NCBI GenBank assembly: GCA_019118325.1
Contig: DWZE01000129.1
Coordinates: 1 to 33,293, forward strand
From: Candidatus Bacteroides intestinavium
GTDB taxonomy: Bacteria; Bacteroidota; Bacteroidia; Bacteroidales; Bacteroidaceae
DNA length: 33,293 bases
Direction of reading: 5' to 3'
The translations under genes and the position numbers were made by a program. Of this stretch, positions 23,726 to 31,066 are shown piece by piece (the stretch's first letter is position 1; each line of letters begins with the position of its first letter). The notes beneath the pieces were generated by a model. It ran no database searches and was not told where the DNA came from. It worked only from the letters and a program-made list of their open reading frames with translations.

Positions 23726-24889
23726 ATGAAACAGCTACTTCTCTCCCTCCTGCTGCTGTGCTGCGCCCTCCCGGCTTGGACGCAGCAGCGCGTCATCCCC
23801 GGCGACGAGCGCACCGACCAATACTTTCCCCTGCTGCAGGGCAAGCGCATCGCCATCTTCAGCAACCACACGGGCATGATCGGCAACCGCCATCTGCTGG
23901 ACATATTGCTGGAAAACCACTTCGACGTGACTGCCATCTTCTCGCCCGAACACGGCTTCCGCGGACAGGCGGAGGCCGGCGAGCACATCAACAATTCGGT
24001 GGACGAGAAGACCGGCGTACCCATCCTCTCCCTCTACGACGGAAAGGTGGGCAAACCCAGCGTCTCCTCCATGCAGAAGTTCGACCTGCTCATCGTCGAC
24101 ATTCAGGATGTGGGCCTGCGCTATTACACCTACTACGCCTCGATGTGCCGCCTGATGGATGCCTGCGCCGAACACGGCAAACAGATGCTCATCCTCGACC
24201 GCCCCAACCCCAACGGGCACTACGTGGACGGCCCCATCCTGGACATGAAATACAAGTCGGCCGTGGGCTGGCTGCCCATCCCCACCGTGCACGGCATGAC
24301 CCTGGGCGAACTGGCCCGGATGGTGAACGGCGAAGGCTGGCTGCCCGAAGGACGGACGTGCAACATCACCGTCATCCCTTGCCTGAATTACACGCACCGG
24401 ACGGAATACCGCCTGCCCATCCCGCCCTCGCCCAACCTGCCCAACATGAAGGCCGTTTACCTCTACGCCTCGCTCTGCTACTTCGAGGCGACGCCCGTCA
24501 GCCTGGGACGGGGCACGGACCTTCCCTTCCAAGTGTACGGGCACCCGCGGATGACGGGCTATGACTACAGCTTCACCCCCCGCAGCACGCCAGCCGCCAA
24601 GAATCCCCCCCAACGCGACAAGCTGTGCCACGGCGTCAACCTCAGCACCTTGGACGAAGCCACCCTGCGGACGAAAGGCATTGACCTGAGCTACCTCATC
24701 GACGCCTACCGCAACCTCGGGATGGGCGACAAATTCTTCACCTCCTTCTTCGAGAAGTTGATGGGTGTCGGCTACGTGCGCCGGATGATCGGACAAGGCA
24801 AGAGCGCGGACGAGATTGAAGCCACGTGGCAGGACGATGTGGCGCGCTTCAAGGAACAGCGAAAGCCCTACCTCTTGTACGACGAATAA
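23726..24889 (+). CDS. namZ: DUF1343-family exo-beta-N-acetylmuramidase (NamZ-like)
   Basis: A 387-residue secreted protein with a signal peptide (MKQLLLSLLLLCCALPAW, cleavage near residue 19). It is of the DUF1343 family, whose characterised member NamZ releases N-acetylmuramic acid from the non-reducing end of peptidoglycan fragments. Family features: SNHTGMI (46-52), FSPEHGFRGQAEAGE (72-86), DIQDVGLRYYTY, ILDRPNPNG and SLGRGTDLPFQVYG. The length is normal for a family member without extra domains. A sodium:solute symporter starts 11 bases after the stop, so the pair is probably an operon that releases and imports MurNAc. That role is inferred from family data and synteny. Confidence 0.9.
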   Translation: MKQLLLSLLLLCCALPAWTQQRVIPGDERTDQYFPLLQGKRIAIFSNHTGMIGNRHLLDILLENHFDVTAIFSPEHGFRGQAEAGEHINNSVDEKTGVPILSLYDGKVGKPSVSSMQKFDLLIVDIQDVGLRYYTYYASMCRLMDACAEHGKQMLILDRPNPNGHYVDGPILDMKYKSAVGWLPIPTVHGMTLGELARMVNGEGWLPEGRTCNITVIPCLNYTHRTEYRLPIPPSPNLPNMKAVYLYASLCYFEATPVSLGRGTDLPFQVYGHPRMTGYDYSFTPRSTPAAKNPPQRDKLCHGVNLSTLDEATLRTKGIDLSYLIDAYRNLGMGDKFFTSFFEKLMGVGYVRRMIGQGKSADEIEATWQDDVARFKEQRKPYLLYDE

Positions 24890-24900
24890 CCGAAACGCTT

Positions 24901-26355
24901 ATGATGACTGCTTGGATTATCCTCCTCACCATCGCAGGCTACTTTGCCCTGCTTCTGCTCCTTTCGTGGATAACGGGCCGCAGGGCCGACAACCGGAGTT
25001 TCTTCACCGGCGGGCGCAAGTCATCGTGGCTGATGGTGACGGTAGCCATGATAGGCGCCAGCATCTCGGGCGTGACGTTCATCTCCGTGCCGGGAGCGGT
25101 GCAGGCGGGCGGCTACGCCTACCTGCAGATGGTGCTGGGATTCTTCGTGGGGTCGGTGCTGGTGGCGTGGGTGCTGATACCCACGTTCTACCGGATGAAC
25201 CTCGTGAGCATCTACGGCTACCTGGAGCACCGCTTCGGGCTGTCCGCCTACCGCACGGGGGCGTGGTTCTTCTTCGTGTCGAAGATGCTGGGGGCATCGG
25301 TGCGCTTCTTCGTGGTGTGCGTGGTACTGCAGACGCTGGTGTTCGGCCCGCTGGGCGTTCCCTTCACGGTGAACGTGGTGCTGACCGTGGCGCTCATCTG
25401 GCTCTATTCCTTCCGGGGAGGCGTGAAGTCGCTCATCTGGACGGATGCGCTGAAGACGCTGTGCCTGGTGCTGTCCGTGGTGTGCTGCATCGGCTACATC
25501 GCCCATAGCCTGGGACTGGGCCTGACGGAATTGCCCGGTGCCGTGGCCGCCCACCCCACCAGCCGCGTGTTCTTCCTGGACGACCCCAACGACGGCCGCT
25601 ACTTCTGGAAGCAGTTCATCGCGGGCATCTTCATGGTCATCGCCACGACGGGCCTGGACCAGGACCTGATGCAACGCACGCTGAGCTGCCGGGACTTCCG
25701 CGAGTCGCAGAAGAACATGGTGGTGAGCGCCTTCGTACAAATCTTCGTCATCGGGCTCTTCCTCGTGCTGGGCACCCTGCTCTACATGTACGCCGACGCC
25801 CGCCTGCCGGAAGGTGCCACGGGCGATGCCCTCTTCGGGCGGGTGGCATGGAGCGAGGAGTTCCCGCTGTTCATCGGCATCGTGTTCATCATCGGGCTGA
25901 TTGCCGCGGCCTACTCCGCAGCCGGCTCGGCACTGACGGCACTGACCACCTCGTTCACCGTGGACATCCTGCAAGCCGACCAGAAACAGGGTGAACGCGA
26001 CCTGACGCTGACGCGCAAGCTGGTGCACGTGGTGATGTCGCTGCTGATGGTCATTGTCATCGTGGTTTTCTACGAGCTGAACGACGACAGCGCCATCAAC
26101 GCCGTCTACAGCCTGGCGTCGTACACCTACGGTCCCATCCTGGGCATGTTCATCTTCGGCCTGGCCTGCCGGCGCCCCGTGCGCGACCGCTGGGTGCCGC
26201 TCGTGGCAGTGGCCTCCCCCCTGCTCTGCTACGTGCTGAAAAGCCATAGCGAAGCTTGGTTCGGCGGCTACCAGATCAGCTTCGAACTGCTGCTGATCAA
26301 CGCGCTGCTGACGGTTGCCGGGCTCTGCCTGCTCATCCGGAAAGAATCAGAATAA
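24901..26355 (+). CDS. Sodium:solute symporter (SSS family), possible MurNAc transporter
   Basis: A 484-residue inner-membrane protein with about 13 hydrophobic segments. SSS-family features are FFTGGRKSSWLMVTVAMIGAS near the N-terminus and the central SAAGSALTALTTSFTVDIL. The ATG at 24901 is preferred; an in-frame start at 24826 lies inside namZ and adds residues unlike a membrane helix. It is 11 bases from namZ. In Tannerella forsythia a MurNAc transporter, kinase and etherase work beside a NamZ-type enzyme, so MurNAc uptake is plausible here, but sialic acid, other sugars or prolines are also family substrates. Confidence 0.93.
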   Translation: MMTAWIILLTIAGYFALLLLLSWITGRRADNRSFFTGGRKSSWLMVTVAMIGASISGVTFISVPGAVQAGGYAYLQMVLGFFVGSVLVAWVLIPTFYRMNLVSIYGYLEHRFGLSAYRTGAWFFFVSKMLGASVRFFVVCVVLQTLVFGPLGVPFTVNVVLTVALIWLYSFRGGVKSLIWTDALKTLCLVLSVVCCIGYIAHSLGLGLTELPGAVAAHPTSRVFFLDDPNDGRYFWKQFIAGIFMVIATTGLDQDLMQRTLSCRDFRESQKNMVVSAFVQIFVIGLFLVLGTLLYMYADARLPEGATGDALFGRVAWSEEFPLFIGIVFIIGLIAAAYSAAGSALTALTTSFTVDILQADQKQGERDLTLTRKLVHVVMSLLMVIVIVVFYELNDDSAINAVYSLASYTYGPILGMFIFGLACRRPVRDRWVPLVAVASPLLCYVLKSHSEAWFGGYQISFELLLINALLTVAGLCLLIRKESE

Positions 26356-26362
26356 CGCACAA

Positions 26363-26392
26363 AAGCGCATGCCCCGCATGAGGCATGCGCTT
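26363..26392 (-). terminator. Intrinsic terminator read on the minus strand
   Basis: AAGCGCATGCC (26363-26373) pairs with GGCATGCGCTT (26382-26392), an 11-bp stem with an 8-base loop. On the minus strand it is followed by TTTTGTG, a better U run than on the plus strand. It ends the candidate transcript above and may also stop read-through from the symporter. Confidence 0.65.
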
Positions 26393-26825
26393 GCAAACAA
26401 AACAAACAAATGTTCCGGCGTCTATCCTCACGGACCGAATAATGCCGGAAAATGTCTTTCAACCATTCCCCGCATACGAAGGTCGTGTACAGATACAAAA
26501 AAAAGCGCGGGATCTGTATCAGTCACTCGTCCCACACTTCGAGGCCTTCGCATTGCCCATCATAGTAAAACGAGCAACGCAGAAGCCCACGCCGATATGT
26601 ATACCAACCCAGCATACCTTTTGGTAAAGGTACACTGAGAGCTTGGACATATCCCGCGAACATCTACCGCTGCCTTGCTTTGACTATGACTCAAGAGTTT
26701 GCGAAGTTCCGAAGTGTCAAAAACAATACGTCCAGTAAACGTCCTTCTCATGTATGTTCCTTCCCTGCCCCGCCCCTCCCTGCAACCTGTACAAGGATTT
26801 CGGCGTGTGCTAAGGAATTGCCGCA
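26363..26825 (-). ncRNA. Candidate non-coding RNA or small transcript in the 26.4-26.8 kb spacer
   Basis: The 721-base gap 26356-27076 has no convincing gene. On its minus strand a full -7 match (TAAGTTTG, 26832-26839) and an intrinsic terminator (26363-26392) bracket about 460 bases. Inside lies a perfect hairpin, TACCTTT-ACCA-AAAGGTA on the minus strand (26615-26632). ACAGAT and ATCTGT words near 26476-26525 can also pair. Base composition is less GC-rich than neighbouring genes, and the sequence does not show codon structure. I did not recognise RNase P, tmRNA, SRP RNA or a riboswitch. It could also be a decayed mobile or repeated sequence. Confidence 0.3.
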
Positions 26826-26831
26826 AGGATA

Positions 26832-26839
26832 CAAACTTA
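26832..26839 (-). promoter_or_regulatory. -7 box (TAAGTTTG) for a minus-strand transcript
   Basis: Minus-strand TAAGTTTG is a full TAnnTTTG match with no gene downstream except the candidate RNA. Chance occurrence is possible for an 8-base pattern with two free positions. Confidence 0.3.
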
Positions 26840-26894
26840 TTCTGAAAATCCATCATGCTTTTCTTCTTAAAAAAGACTTATATTCGTGTACTAC

Positions 26895-26985
26895 GGGCGG
26901 GAATATCACCGCGTCCGGGCCGGGATATCGCCGGACAAGGGCGGAGATATCGCCGGGCAGGGGCGGAGATATCTCCGCGGACAGG
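26895..26985. repeat. Four-unit 22-bp-phased GATATC array (array C)
   Basis: Cores at 26902 (AATATC, one base off), 26924, 26946 and 26968 (GATATC), exactly 22 bases apart. The last core is the centre of the perfect 16-base palindrome GCGGAGATATCTCCGC. The last core ends 59 bases before the -7-like box of the dehydrogenase gene, the same distance as in array A. Confidence 0.85.
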
Positions 26986-27032
26986 CTGAAAAATAGATGC
27001 CGCTTCCTCTTGACTGCACGGATGAAATTGTG

Positions 27033-27040
27033 TACTTTTA
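27033..27040 (+). promoter_or_regulatory. Near-consensus -7 box (TACTTTTA) for the FAD/Fe-S dehydrogenase
   Basis: TACTTTTA matches TAnnTTTG at all fixed positions but the last. It is 44 bases upstream of the ATG at 27077, and a TTGAC lies about 23 bases upstream at 27010. Confidence 0.4.
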
Positions 27041-27076
27041 CGCCCGCAAAATTGCAAAGCCCTAACTGGATAGTAT

Positions 27077-30000
27077 ATGGAACCGACAAAAAACAACGCG
27101 TACACAAACTTCCTGCACGACGTCCAGACGTTCATCCCGCAGGAACGCATCTATACCGACGAACTGCGCCGCCTGGCCTGGGGCACGGACGCCGGATTCT
27201 ACCGCCTCATCCCGCAAATCGTCATCCGCTCGAAGGACGAGGACGAAGTGTCCCAACTGCTCCGCCTGGCCACGCGCCACGGCGTGCCCGTCACCTTCCG
27301 CGCGGCGGGCACCAGCCTGTCCGGACAAGCCATCAGCGACTCTGTCCTCATCGTCGCCGGCAAGCATTGGGAGCAATACTCCATCAGCCCCGACCACGAA
27401 CAAATCACTCTGCAACCCGGCCTCATCGGCCAGCGCGTCAACGAGCTGCTGGCCCCCTACGGCCGCAAGTTCGCTCCCGACCCCGCATCGGTCAAGAGCG
27501 CCATGGTGGGCGGCATCGTGATGAACAACGCCTCGGGCATGAACTGCGGCACGCACGCCAACAGCGACAAGATGATGCTCTCGGCCCGCATCGTCCTGGC
27601 CGACGGCACCGTGCTGGACACGGGCGACCCCGTCAGCCGCGCCTCGTTCGAGGTGACCCACCGCGAATTCCTGCAACGCCTCTGCGCCCTGCGCGACCAC
27701 ATCCGCGCCGACGAGGAACTGGCCGAACGCATCCGCTATAAATACGCCATCAAGAACGTCACGGGACTCAACCTCCTGCCCTTCGTGCGCTTCGAGGACC
27801 CCTTCGACATCATCGCCCATCTGATGGTGGGCAGCGAAGGCACCCTGGCCTTCCTGTCGCAGGTGACGATGAAGACCGAATATGACTATCCCTGCAAAGC
27901 CAGCGCCATGCTCTACTTCACGCACATTAAAGACGCCTGCCGCGCCGTGGTGGCCATGAAGAAGCTGGTGAACGACGCCGGCGAATGGCTGGTGAAGGGC
28001 GCCGAACTGCTGGACTACAAGAGCCTCTCGTCCGTGGACGACCCCAACTACCTGCGCTACAAGGCCGAAGCGCCCGACCCCTCGGGCCTGACCGCCATCC
28101 TGGCCGAAACCAAGGGCAGAACAAAGGAAGAGTTGGCGCAGAACATTGCCCGCATCACGGAGGCACTTTCCGCCTTCGCCACTTACGTCCCCGTGCGCTT
28201 CACGGACGACCCGGCGGAGTATGGCAAGTATTGGGCCATCCGCTCGGGCATCTTCCCCTCGGTGGGCGGCACGCGCCGGCCCGGCACCACCTGCCTCATC
28301 GAGGACGTGGCCTTCCACATCGACGACCTGCCCGAAGCCACGGCCGACCTGCAAGCCCTCATCGCCCGCCACGGCTATGACGACGCCTGCATCTACGGAC
28401 ACGCGCTGGAGGGCAACTACCACTTCATCCTCAACCAGAGCTTCGCCACCGATGCCGAGGTGAAACGCTATGCCGACCTCATGGAGGACGTCAAGACGCT
28501 CGTGGTGGACAAGTACGACGGCTCGCTGAAGGCCGAGCACGGCACCGGCCGCAACATGGCCCCCTACGTGCGCTACGAATGGGGCGACCGCGCCTACGAG
28601 TGCATGAAGGAGGTGAAACGCATCTTCGACCCCAACGGCCTGCTCAACCCCGGCGTCATCTTCAACGACGACCCGCAGTGCCACCTGAAGCACTTCAAGC
28701 CCCTGCCCATTCTGTTTAATGAAGAACGAGGAATGAAGCATGAAGCCGCCCGCACGGAAGATTCTTCATTCAGTGCCGAAGGCACCATTCTTCATTCTTC
28801 ATTAAAACGTGTGGACAAGTGCATCGAATGCGGATTCTGCGAGGTCAACTGCGTGTCGTGCGGCTTCACCCTGTCCTCGCGCCAGCGCATCGTCATCCAG
28901 CGCGAGATTGCCCGCCTGCGCCAGAGCGGCGAGAATCCCGAACGCCTGGCCCTGCTCGTCAAGCAATACTACTATCCCGGCAACCAGACCTGTGCCGGCG
29001 ACGGCCTGTGCTCCACGTCCTGCCCCATGGGCATCAACACGGGCGAACTGACGCACTACATCCGCCAACAACTCCTGCCGCCACAGAGCATGGGCTACAA
29101 AGTCGGCGACTTCGCCGCACGCCACCTTGCCGGCATCGAAAGCACCTTGCGCCCCGTACTGACGCTGGCAGACACGGCGCACACCGTCCTCGGCACGCCC
29201 GCCATGAGCAAGCTGACGCGCGGACTGCACAACCTGCTGCACATCCCGCAATGGACACCGGCCATGCCGAAAGCCTTCAAAATGAAGAATGAAGAACGAA
29301 GAATGAAGAATGAGGCCGCCCGCACGGAAAATTCTTCATCCAGTGCCGAAGGCACCCTTCTTCATTCTTCAGTAAGAAAGGTTGTCTATTTCCCCAGCTG
29401 CATCAACCAGACCATGGGCCTGGCGCACAAGTCGCCCGTGGAGCAGCCGCTGGTCAACAAAATGACGAGCCTGCTCCGGAAGGCGGGCTACGAAGTCATC
29501 TTCCCCGAACACATGGACCGCCTCTGCTGCGGCACCATCTGGGAGAGCAAGGGCATGCCCGACATCGCCGACCGCAAGAGCAAGGAACTGGAAGACGCCC
29601 TGTGGCAGGCCAGCGAGGAGGGCAAGTATCCCGTGCTCTGCGACCAAAGCCCCTGCCTGCACCGCATGCGCCAGACTATCCACCGGATGAAGCTCTACGA
29701 ACCGGCGGAGTTCATCTATACCTTCCTGCTCCCGTATCTGAAGTTCAAGCCCACCGACCGTCCCGTGGCCGTACACATCACCTGCTCCACGCGCGAAATG
29801 GGCCTGGCCGACACGCTGGTCAGGCTGGCCAAGCTCTGCACCACGGGCCGGGTACTGGTGCCCGAAGAAATCGGCTGCTGCGCCTTCGCCGGCGACCGCG
29901 GATTCACCCATCCCGAGCTGAACGCCTACGCCCTGCGCAAGCTCCGCCCGCAGATTGAGGCCAACAATATCCAGATAGGCTACAGCAACAGCCGCACGTG

Positions 30001-30082
30001 CGAGATAGGCCTGACCACCAACAGCGGCATCCCTTACGTGTCCATCGCCTATCTGGTGGACGAATGCACGGACTCACTTTAG
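27077..30082 (+). CDS. FAD-linked and 4Fe-4S dehydrogenase (GlcD-GlcF fusion, YdiJ-like) with two in-frame repeat insertions
   Basis: A 1001-residue fusion. Residues ~45-200 are a FAD-binding domain (RAAGTSLSGQA, 75-85, and the GGIVMNNASGMNCG loop). Residues ~220-540 are a FAD-oxidase C-terminal domain (EGNYHFILNQ, AEHGTGRN). Ferredoxin-like Cys clusters follow at ~580 (CIECGFCEVNC) and ~638 (CAGDGLCSTSCP). CCG-type cysteine domains occupy ~770-1000 (CCGTIWESKG, CCAFAGDRG). It should oxidise a D-2-hydroxy acid (lactate, glycolate or 2-hydroxyglutarate) and pass electrons to the membrane quinone pool. Two stretches of about 31 residues (~547-577 and ~735-766), encoded by a hairpin repeat, interrupt domain linkers; without them the protein would be about 940 residues. 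The cysteine and flavin motifs remain intact, so it is probably functional. Confidence 0.93.
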   Translation: MEPTKNNAYTNFLHDVQTFIPQERIYTDELRRLAWGTDAGFYRLIPQIVIRSKDEDEVSQLLRLATRHGVPVTFRAAGTSLSGQAISDSVLIVAGKHWEQYSISPDHEQITLQPGLIGQRVNELLAPYGRKFAPDPASVKSAMVGGIVMNNASGMNCGTHANSDKMMLSARIVLADGTVLDTGDPVSRASFEVTHREFLQRLCALRDHIRADEELAERIRYKYAIKNVTGLNLLPFVRFEDPFDIIAHLMVGSEGTLAFLSQVTMKTEYDYPCKASAMLYFTHIKDACRAVVAMKKLVNDAGEWLVKGAELLDYKSLSSVDDPNYLRYKAEAPDPSGLTAILAETKGRTKEELAQNIARITEALSAFATYVPVRFTDDPAEYGKYWAIRSGIFPSVGGTRRPGTTCLIEDVAFHIDDLPEATADLQALIARHGYDDACIYGHALEGNYHFILNQSFATDAEVKRYADLMEDVKTLVVDKYDGSLKAEHGTGRNMAPYVRYEWGDRAYECMKEVKRIFDPNGLLNPGVIFNDDPQCHLKHFKPLPILFNEERGMKHEAARTEDSSFSAEGTILHSSLKRVDKCIECGFCEVNCVSCGFTLSSRQRIVIQREIARLRQSGENPERLALLVKQYYYPGNQTCAGDGLCSTSCPMGINTGELTHYIRQQLLPPQSMGYKVGDFAARHLAGIESTLRPVLTLADTAHTVLGTPAMSKLTRGLHNLLHIPQWTPAMPKAFKMKNEERRMKNEAARTENSSSSAEGTLLHSSVRKVVYFPSCINQTMGLAHKSPVEQPLVNKMTSLLRKAGYEVIFPEHMDRLCCGTIWESKGMPDIADRKSKELEDALWQASEEGKYPVLCDQSPCLHRMRQTIHRMKLYEPAEFIYTFLLPYLKFKPTDRPVAVHITCSTREMGLADTLVRLAKLCTTGRVLVPEEIGCCAFAGDRGFTHPELNAYALRKLRPQIEANNIQIGYSNSRTCEIGLTTNSGIPYVSIAYLVDECTDSL
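28715..28806 (+). repeat. In-frame hairpin repeat element, copy 1, inside the dehydrogenase gene
   Basis: The left arm is built of AATGAAG-type heptamers and the right arm of ATTCTTC heptamers, so the ends are inverted repeats (TTTAATGAAGAA against TTCTTCATTAAA). The middle holds CCGCCCGCACGG and a GTGCC-GAA-GGCAC hairpin (28773-28785). It is translated as NEERGMKHEAARTEDSS and onward, between the FAD C-terminal domain and the first Cys cluster. Confidence 0.85.
29279..29374 (+). repeat. In-frame hairpin repeat element, copy 2, inside the dehydrogenase gene
   Basis: Over 88 aligned bases it differs from copy 1 at only about eight positions, with the same central GTGCC-GAA-GGCAC hairpin (29343-29355). 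It has one extra left heptamer. It is read in the same frame as copy 1 (NEERRMKNEAARTENSS). It lies between the Cys-cluster domain and the first CCG domain. Confidence 0.85.
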
Positions 30083-30222
30083 CGATTAGGGATTAGTGAT
30101 GAGTGATTAGTATGCTGTCGGTGAATGCGTTACTAAACACTCATCACTAAACACTCATCACTAAACACTCATCGCTAACCACTAATCACTAATCGCTAAT
30201 CGCTAAACACTAATCACTGCCA
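30083..30222. repeat. Inverted heptamer array between the dehydrogenase and sugar kinase genes
   Basis: From 30132 to 30222 the sequence can be cut into 13 consecutive 7-base words of the type ACTAATC, ACTAAAC, ACTCATC and GCTAATC. The inverse words (GATTAGT, GATGAGT) occupy 30083-30110, so the transcript could fold back on itself around a ~20-base loop. The last word ends one base before the kinase start codon. Confidence 0.75.
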
Positions 30223-30223
30223 A

Positions 30224-31057
30224 ATGATACTGATTGCAGACAGCGGCTCCACCAAGACAGACTGGTGCGTGGCGGAAAACGGATGCATCCTCCGGCGGAT
30301 ACAGGCGGAAGGCATCAACCCGGTATATCTGACAGACGAAGAACTGTGCGGCGCGGCAAGAGGCGTGGCACGGCGGCTGGACGGCCTGCGCCCGGAGGCC
30401 ATCCGCTTCTACGGCGCGGGGTGCATCCCCACACAGACGGAACGGGTGAGGCACGCCTTGCGACAAGCCTTCGCGGAAACGGACGATGTGGAGGTGGGGT
30501 CGGACATGCTGGGCGCGGCACGGGCCTTGTGCGGACACCACGCGGGCATCGCCTGCATCCTGGGGACGGGCAGCAACTCGTGCTACTACGATGGCACAAA
30601 GATTGTGGCGAACGTATCCCCCCTGGGCTTCATCCTGGGCGATGAGGGGAGCGGCGCGGTGCTCGGCAAACTCCTGGTGGGCAGCCTGCTGAAGAACCAG
30701 CTGGCGCCGGGATTGAAGGAGGAATTTCTCACCACGTATGCCCTCACCCCGGCAGACATCATCGACCGCGTCTACCGCCGCCCGTTGCCCAACCGGTTCC
30801 TCGCCTCGCTGTCGCCCTTCCTGGCGGCCCACCTGGACGACCCGGGCATACACCGCCTGGTGCTGGACAGCTTCCGCGACTTCCTGCGGCGCAACGTGAT
30901 GCAATACGATTGGCAGGCATACAACGTGCACTTCTGCGGCTCCATCGCCTACCATTACCAAACCATACTGGCCGAAGCGGCTGCCACGTATAGCATCCGC
31001 CTCGGCCAGGTCGTACAAAGTCCGATGGAGGGACTGGTAAAATTCTTTAAGGGATAA
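30224..31057 (+). CDS. BadF/BadG-type N-acetylhexosamine kinase (GlcNAc or MurNAc kinase-like)
   Basis: A 277-residue cytoplasmic kinase of the ASKHA superfamily. It starts with the phosphate-1 loop ADSGSTKTDW (5-14), has CILGTGSNSCYYDG in the middle and LGDEGSGAVLGKLLVG after it, all typical of the BadF/BadG/BcrA/BcrD group that includes N-acetylglucosamine and MurNAc kinases. A role in amino-sugar or MurNAc salvage fits the namZ-symporter pair about 4 kb upstream, but no murQ etherase is in view. The start codon directly follows a heptamer repeat array, and no Shine-Dalgarno sequence is visible. Co-transcription with the dehydrogenase is possible, as no promoter was found in the spacer. Confidence 0.88.
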   Translation: MILIADSGSTKTDWCVAENGCILRRIQAEGINPVYLTDEELCGAARGVARRLDGLRPEAIRFYGAGCIPTQTERVRHALRQAFAETDDVEVGSDMLGAARALCGHHAGIACILGTGSNSCYYDGTKIVANVSPLGFILGDEGSGAVLGKLLVGSLLKNQLAPGLKEEFLTTYALTPADIIDRVYRRPLPNRFLASLSPFLAAHLDDPGIHRLVLDSFRDFLRRNVMQYDWQAYNVHFCGSIAYHYQTILAEAAATYSIRLGQVVQSPMEGLVKFFKG

Positions 31058-31066
31058 GGATCAAAG

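Noticed and set aside
23735..24796. A 353-codon open frame opposite namZ
   Set aside because: Antisense shadow; NamZ signatures and signal peptide are on the plus strand.
26560..26856. A 98-codon minus-strand protein in the large spacer (and an overlapping plus-strand frame at 26315-26638)
   Set aside because: No domain, no biased codon use, and competing frames of equal quality; treated instead as a candidate RNA or remnant.
27062..28741. A 559-codon open frame opposite the FAD/Fe-S dehydrogenase
   Set aside because: Antisense shadow; it covers conserved flavin motifs of the real gene and runs into its repeat insertion.
28715..28806. A frameshift or pseudogene in the dehydrogenase
   Set aside because: Both inserted elements keep the frame, and all flavin and cysteine motifs downstream are intact.
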